Below are positions 61,330 to 64,000 of a stretch of DNA of 64,000 bases, piece by piece. The notes under the pieces were generated by a model, which was not told the DNA's origin, did no database searches, and was given only the letters and a program-made list of their open reading frames with translations. Origin of the DNA: Gracilimonas amylolytica (GTDB taxonomy: Bacteria; Bacteroidota; Rhodothermia; Balneolales; Balneolaceae); NCBI RefSeq assembly GCF_002911695.1, contig NZ_PQBS01000035.1, positions 82,533 through 146,532 on the forward strand, given 5' to 3'. The position numbers were made by a program, and so were the translations under genes. Numbering within the stretch: position 1 is the first letter of the stretch; each line of letters opens with the position of its first letter.

Positions 61330-62778
61330 TCAGTCGTTTAGCTTTTTAGTGATTAGATCTTTAACCAGTTTCGGATTTGCTTTACCCTGAGAGGCTTTCA
61401 TGGCCTGTCCAATAAAAAATCCGATGAGTTGTTTTTTGCCTTCCTTATAGCGTTGTACTTCATCCGGGTTATTTTCGATGATCTCATCCACGATAGGCTC
61501 GAGAAATCCGGAATCAGAAACCTGAATCAGGTTCATTTCTTTGGCCATTTCCTCAGGATCTTCATCTTTCACCAACATTTCGTTGAAGATATCCTGCATA
61601 GCAGAGGAGTTGATCTTATCGTCCTCTTTTAATTTAACCAGCTTTGATACCCTTTCAGCTGAGATCGGGAATTCCCGTATATCAATACTTTTCTCGTTCA
61701 ATACCCGCAACACTTCGCTCAGCACAATATTTGAAGCTGATTTTGGATTACCCAAATGATCCACAACCTCTTCATAGTAATCTGCCAGATACCGGCTGTC
61801 CGTGATAGTGACGGCGTCATCTACACTCATGCCGTATTCTTCAATAAACCGTTTACGGCGTACATCCGCAAGTTCAGGTAATTCCTCCCTGATATCAGTG
61901 AGCATCTGCTCTGTAACCCTGATCGGTGGCAGGTCCGGTTCCGGAAAATAACGATAATCATGTGCCTCTTCCTTTGAACGCATGGGACGACTCTGCATCT
62001 TGGAAGTATCCCAGAGGCGGGTTTGCTGAACCACTTCACCACCTTCTTCGATGAGTTCGATCTGTCGGTAGATCTCATAGTGGATAGCTCTCTCTACATT
62101 ACGGAACGAGTTCATATTCTTTAACTCGGTTCGGGTTCCGAATTCTTCCTGCCCTCGTGGGCGAACCGATACGTTTGCATCGCACCTTAGGCTGCCTTCC
62201 TCCATATTACCATCACAGATCTCCAGATACTGAACGATCTGTTTGATCTTGGATAAGTAGGCATAAGCCTCCTGTGGAGTGCGAAGATCCGGCTCCGATA
62301 CGATCTCGATCAATGGAGTACCGGCACGGTTGAGGTCAACCAGCGTATTATAGGGATCCTGATCATGAATAGACTTACCGGCATCCTCTTCCATATGGAT
62401 GCGTGTGATTCCAATTCGTTTGTCATAATCTTCGAGTTGAATATCCACGAAACCATCATAACAAATAGGTGTATCAAACTGTGAGATCTGATATCCTTTG
62501 GGAAGATCCGGGTAAAAGTAATTTTTACGGGCAAATATCGATTTATCTGCCACATCACATTGAGTGGCCAATCCCATTTTGATGATATAACGCACCAGGT
62601 TTTCATTTACAACCGGCAAGGTGCCCGGGTGACCCAGACAAAGCGGGGTAACCTGTGTGTTTGGTGCTGCCCCATATTCCGGTTTAACCGGTGCAAAAGC
62701 CTTACTTTCGGTAAGTAACTGTGCATGAACTTCAAGGCCTATCACAGCCTCATATTTCTCGTGATCAATCGTGCTCAT
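61330..62778 (-). CDS. gatB: Aspartyl/glutamyl-tRNA amidotransferase subunit B
   Basis: 482 residues. Conserved blocks: YEAVIGLEVHAQLLT, CLGHPGTLPVVNENLVRY, KNYFYPDLPKGYQISQFDTPIC, RIHMEEDAGKSIHD, LVDLNRAGTPLIEIVSEPDLRT and CDANVSVRPRGQEEFGTRTELKNMNSFRNVERAI, followed by the C-terminal YqeY-like tail domain (IFNEMLVKDEDPEEMAKEMNL). With GatA and GatC it transamidates misacylated Glu-tRNA(Gln) or Asp-tRNA(Asn). Its partners are not in the window. It is the first gene of the minus-strand cluster that runs to luxC. Confidence 0.97.
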   Translation of the reverse strand: MSTIDHEKYEAVIGLEVHAQLLTESKAFAPVKPEYGAAPNTQVTPLCLGHPGTLPVVNENLVRYIIKMGLATQCDVADKSIFARKNYFYPDLPKGYQISQFDTPICYDGFVDIQLEDYDKRIGITRIHMEEDAGKSIHDQDPYNTLVDLNRAGTPLIEIVSEPDLRTPQEAYAYLSKIKQIVQYLEICDGNMEEGSLRCDANVSVRPRGQEEFGTRTELKNMNSFRNVERAIHYEIYRQIELIEEGGEVVQQTRLWDTSKMQSRPMRSKEEAHDYRYFPEPDLPPIRVTEQMLTDIREELPELADVRRKRFIEEYGMSVDDAVTITDSRYLADYYEEVVDHLGNPKSASNIVLSEVLRVLNEKSIDIREFPISAERVSKLVKLKEDDKINSSAMQDIFNEMLVKDEDPEEMAKEMNLIQVSDSGFLEPIVDEIIENNPDEVQRYKEGKKQLIGFFIGQAMKASQGKANPKLVKDLITKKLND

Positions 62779-63005
62779 TCAGATCCGTTTCGGTCAAGAT
62801 TTACTGAGCATGGAAGATATTAAAGTTGAGTGACAGTTTGGAATGTTTCTTTGATTTAGGTTTAGTGACAAAGATCAGTGATCAAAATGAATTTATACCC
62901 CAGACACACACATTATTCTACTTTTCCTCAATCTTTGAATTTTTGGGATGAAATGATTTAACTGAAAGGCCGGTTACAAAGACACTTAACCAAATACCTT
63001 TGACC

Positions 63006-63812
63006 ATGAAATATCTACTTTTAACCACCTTCGTATTTCTTTTCACCATCTCTGCTTTTGCGCAGGATTATGCCGTTGAACAACTCGAAAATTCACCACG
63101 CCATCACGAATGGGTGACTATTGAGTCTAATGACAGAACCCTTCATAATTTTGTAGCCTATCCTGAGTCGGCGGATGCGGCTCCTGTTGTTATCGTTATC
63201 CATGAAAACCGTGGACTAAACGACTGGGCCAGAAGCTTTACTGACCAACTGGCTGAGAAAGGCTTCATAGCCATCGCTCCCGATCTTATTTCAAATACCG
63301 TTGAGGGCATTGAGAAAACCTCCGATTTTGAAAACTCAGATGCCGCCCGTGAAGCGATCTACGCCCTGCAACCTGAGCATGTGACCACAGACCTGATGAA
63401 TGTTCTGGACTACGCAAAAACCATTGCAGCGGGTAATGGTCAGCTTGCAGTAGTTGGGTTTTGCTGGGGAGGTTCTCAATCCTTTCGTTTTGCCACCAAT
63501 GCCGGAGATCAAATCGATGCTTCCTTTGTTTTCTATGGAACCGGCCCTTCTGAAGCTGAGGCTTACCGCAGCATACAAGTACCCGTTTACGGATTTTACG
63601 GAGGAAATGACGCCCGTGTTAATTCCACTATAGAAGCTTCAGAAGCCGCTATGAAAGACTTTGGCAATACCTATGAATATGAGATCTATGAGGGAGCCGG
63701 ACATGCTTTTATGCGCCGGGGCGACGACCCCAATGCGGCCACTGATGATCCCAATGTGAAGGCACGTAATGCGTCGTGGGAGAGATTGACAGATCTGTTA
63801 AAAAATCTTTGA
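63006..63812 (+). CDS. Secreted dienelactone hydrolase family protein
   Basis: 268 residues from the ATG at 63006 (a TTG two codons upstream is less likely). A signal peptide ends near ISAFAQ (residue 20). The alpha/beta hydrolase core has VVIVIHENRGLNDWARSF (oxyanion region), the Cys nucleophile C153 in VVGFCWGGSQSF, D202 in GFYGGNDARVN and H233 in GAGHAFMRRG. The Cys-Asp-His triad matches dienelactone hydrolase. Exported members are often of unknown substrate. It precedes the tRNA-Leu gene and is divergent from gatB. Confidence 0.88.
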   Translation: MKYLLLTTFVFLFTISAFAQDYAVEQLENSPRHHEWVTIESNDRTLHNFVAYPESADAAPVVIVIHENRGLNDWARSFTDQLAEKGFIAIAPDLISNTVEGIEKTSDFENSDAAREAIYALQPEHVTTDLMNVLDYAKTIAAGNGQLAVVGFCWGGSQSFRFATNAGDQIDASFVFYGTGPSEAEAYRSIQVPVYGFYGGNDARVNSTIEASEAAMKDFGNTYEYEIYEGAGHAFMRRGDDPNAATDDPNVKARNASWERLTDLLKNL

Positions 63813-63833
63813 GATTGCTCAACTAAAATGATG

Positions 63834-63861
63834 ATTTAGCCCAAAAATCTTCTTAACTTTG
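63834..63861 (+). promoter_or_regulatory. Bacteroidota-type promoter for tRNA-Leu
   Basis: TAACTTTG (63854-63861) is an exact -7 box (TAnnTTTG), with a TTTAG -33-like element about 15-19 bases upstream. The transcript would start about 10 bases before the tRNA 5' end. Confidence 0.6.
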
Positions 63862-63877
63862 GAGTCTTGATTCCGAT

Positions 63878-63961
63878 GCCCGAGTGGCGGAATTGGTAGA
63901 CGCGTGCGCTTCAGGTGCGTATGCCCTTACGGGCGTGGAGGTTCAAGTCCTCTCTCGGGTA
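63878..63961 (+). tRNA. tRNA-Leu (anticodon CAG)
   Basis: The acceptor stem is GCCCGAG (63878-63884) with CTCGGGT (63954-63960, one G-T pair) and discriminator A. The anticodon arm TGCGC-TTCAGGT-GCGTA gives anticodon CAG. A long variable arm (about 63922-63935, CCTTACGGG) is as expected for class II tRNA-Leu, and the T-arm GGAGG-TTCAAGT-CCTCT is regular. CCA is not encoded. It reads CUG codons and is charged by the leuS product found at 52-55 kb. Confidence 0.95.
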
Positions 63962-63963
63962 CT

Positions 63964-64000
63964 TAGCCCTGCTGACTTTGGTCGGTAGGGCTATTTTTTT
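63964..64000 (+). terminator. Rho-independent terminator after tRNA-Leu
   Basis: TAGCCCT (63964-63970) pairs with AGGGCTA (63987-63993), with partial inner pairing, followed by a run of T to the window end. Confidence 0.8.

Noticed and set aside
63000..63005. A TTG start two codons before the dienelactone hydrolase ATG
   Set aside because: The ATG at 63006 gives a normal signal peptide; the TTG adds nothing recognisable.

Overview
This window is 64 kb of bacterial chromosome from a Bacteroidota-related organism. A marine member of Balneolota/Rhodothermota (Balneola or Gracilimonas type) fits best. The pointers are a type IX secretion C-terminal sorting domain, DUF3098 and DUF805 proteins, a short primary sigma factor without region 1.1, a YtxJ-type bacilliredoxin, a fused E2o-E1o 2-oxoglutarate enzyme, and several promoters with the Bacteroidota -7 box TAnnTTTG (upstream of rpoD, groES, leuS, tRNA-Leu and the DUF3098 operon). 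Base composition is moderate and fairly even by eye. The genus is an inference; no rRNA is present.

Layout. 1-9.4 kb: the end of an OmpA-family gene, corA, a FadL-like outer membrane protein, a large Ser/Arg-rich lipoprotein, a beta-propeller histidine kinase with its NarL-type regulator, and rpoD. 9.6-16.2 kb: deoB with a GAF-domain protein, pepF, and a CocE-type hydrolase broken by a 7-bp tandem duplication. 16.5-25 kb: the fused 2-oxoglutarate enzyme, a small lipoprotein, a YdeI-like protein, two small genes, groEL-groES and rsmA. 25-31.5 kb: an unusual heptanucleotide repeat in the rsmA leader, a 7TM-HD phosphohydrolase, xerD, ggt and an mtnA-like gene lacking its catalytic cysteine. 31.5-47.9 kb: a membrane histidine kinase, ytxJ, a UPF0173 hydrolase, an acyl-ACP thioesterase, an aldo/keto reductase, a T9SS cargo protein, a dicarboxylate/amino acid symporter operon, maf with a TPR protein and a secreted GATase-like protein, mazG and citrate synthase.

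47.9-52.3 kb is an accessory island. An integron-integrase-like tyrosine recombinase, lacking the IntI-specific insertion, points away from a run of small unrelated modules: an HxlR regulator with an NmrA-type oxidoreductase and a truncated NTF2-like gene, a toxin-antitoxin pair, and a DUF805 gene. The modules are separated by attC-like imperfect palindromes. A 9-base box, GTTGGCAGT, and its exact complement ACTGCCAAC mark three boundaries. This is the strongest candidate for an unusual system: an integron-like cassette array run by a non-canonical recombinase.

52.3-64 kb returns to core genes: leuS, then a long minus-strand cluster (gatB, thioredoxin-like lipoprotein, tpiA, purD, propeller protein, luxE-like, luxC-like), followed on the plus strand by a secreted dienelactone hydrolase-like protein and tRNA-Leu(CAG).

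Functionally the window mixes central carbon metabolism (citrate synthase, 2-oxoglutarate enzyme, triosephosphate isomerase), nucleotide metabolism and housecleaning (deoB, purD, maf, mazG), translation (leuS, gatB, tRNA-Leu, rsmA), protein folding (groESL), envelope and signalling genes, and one mobile region.
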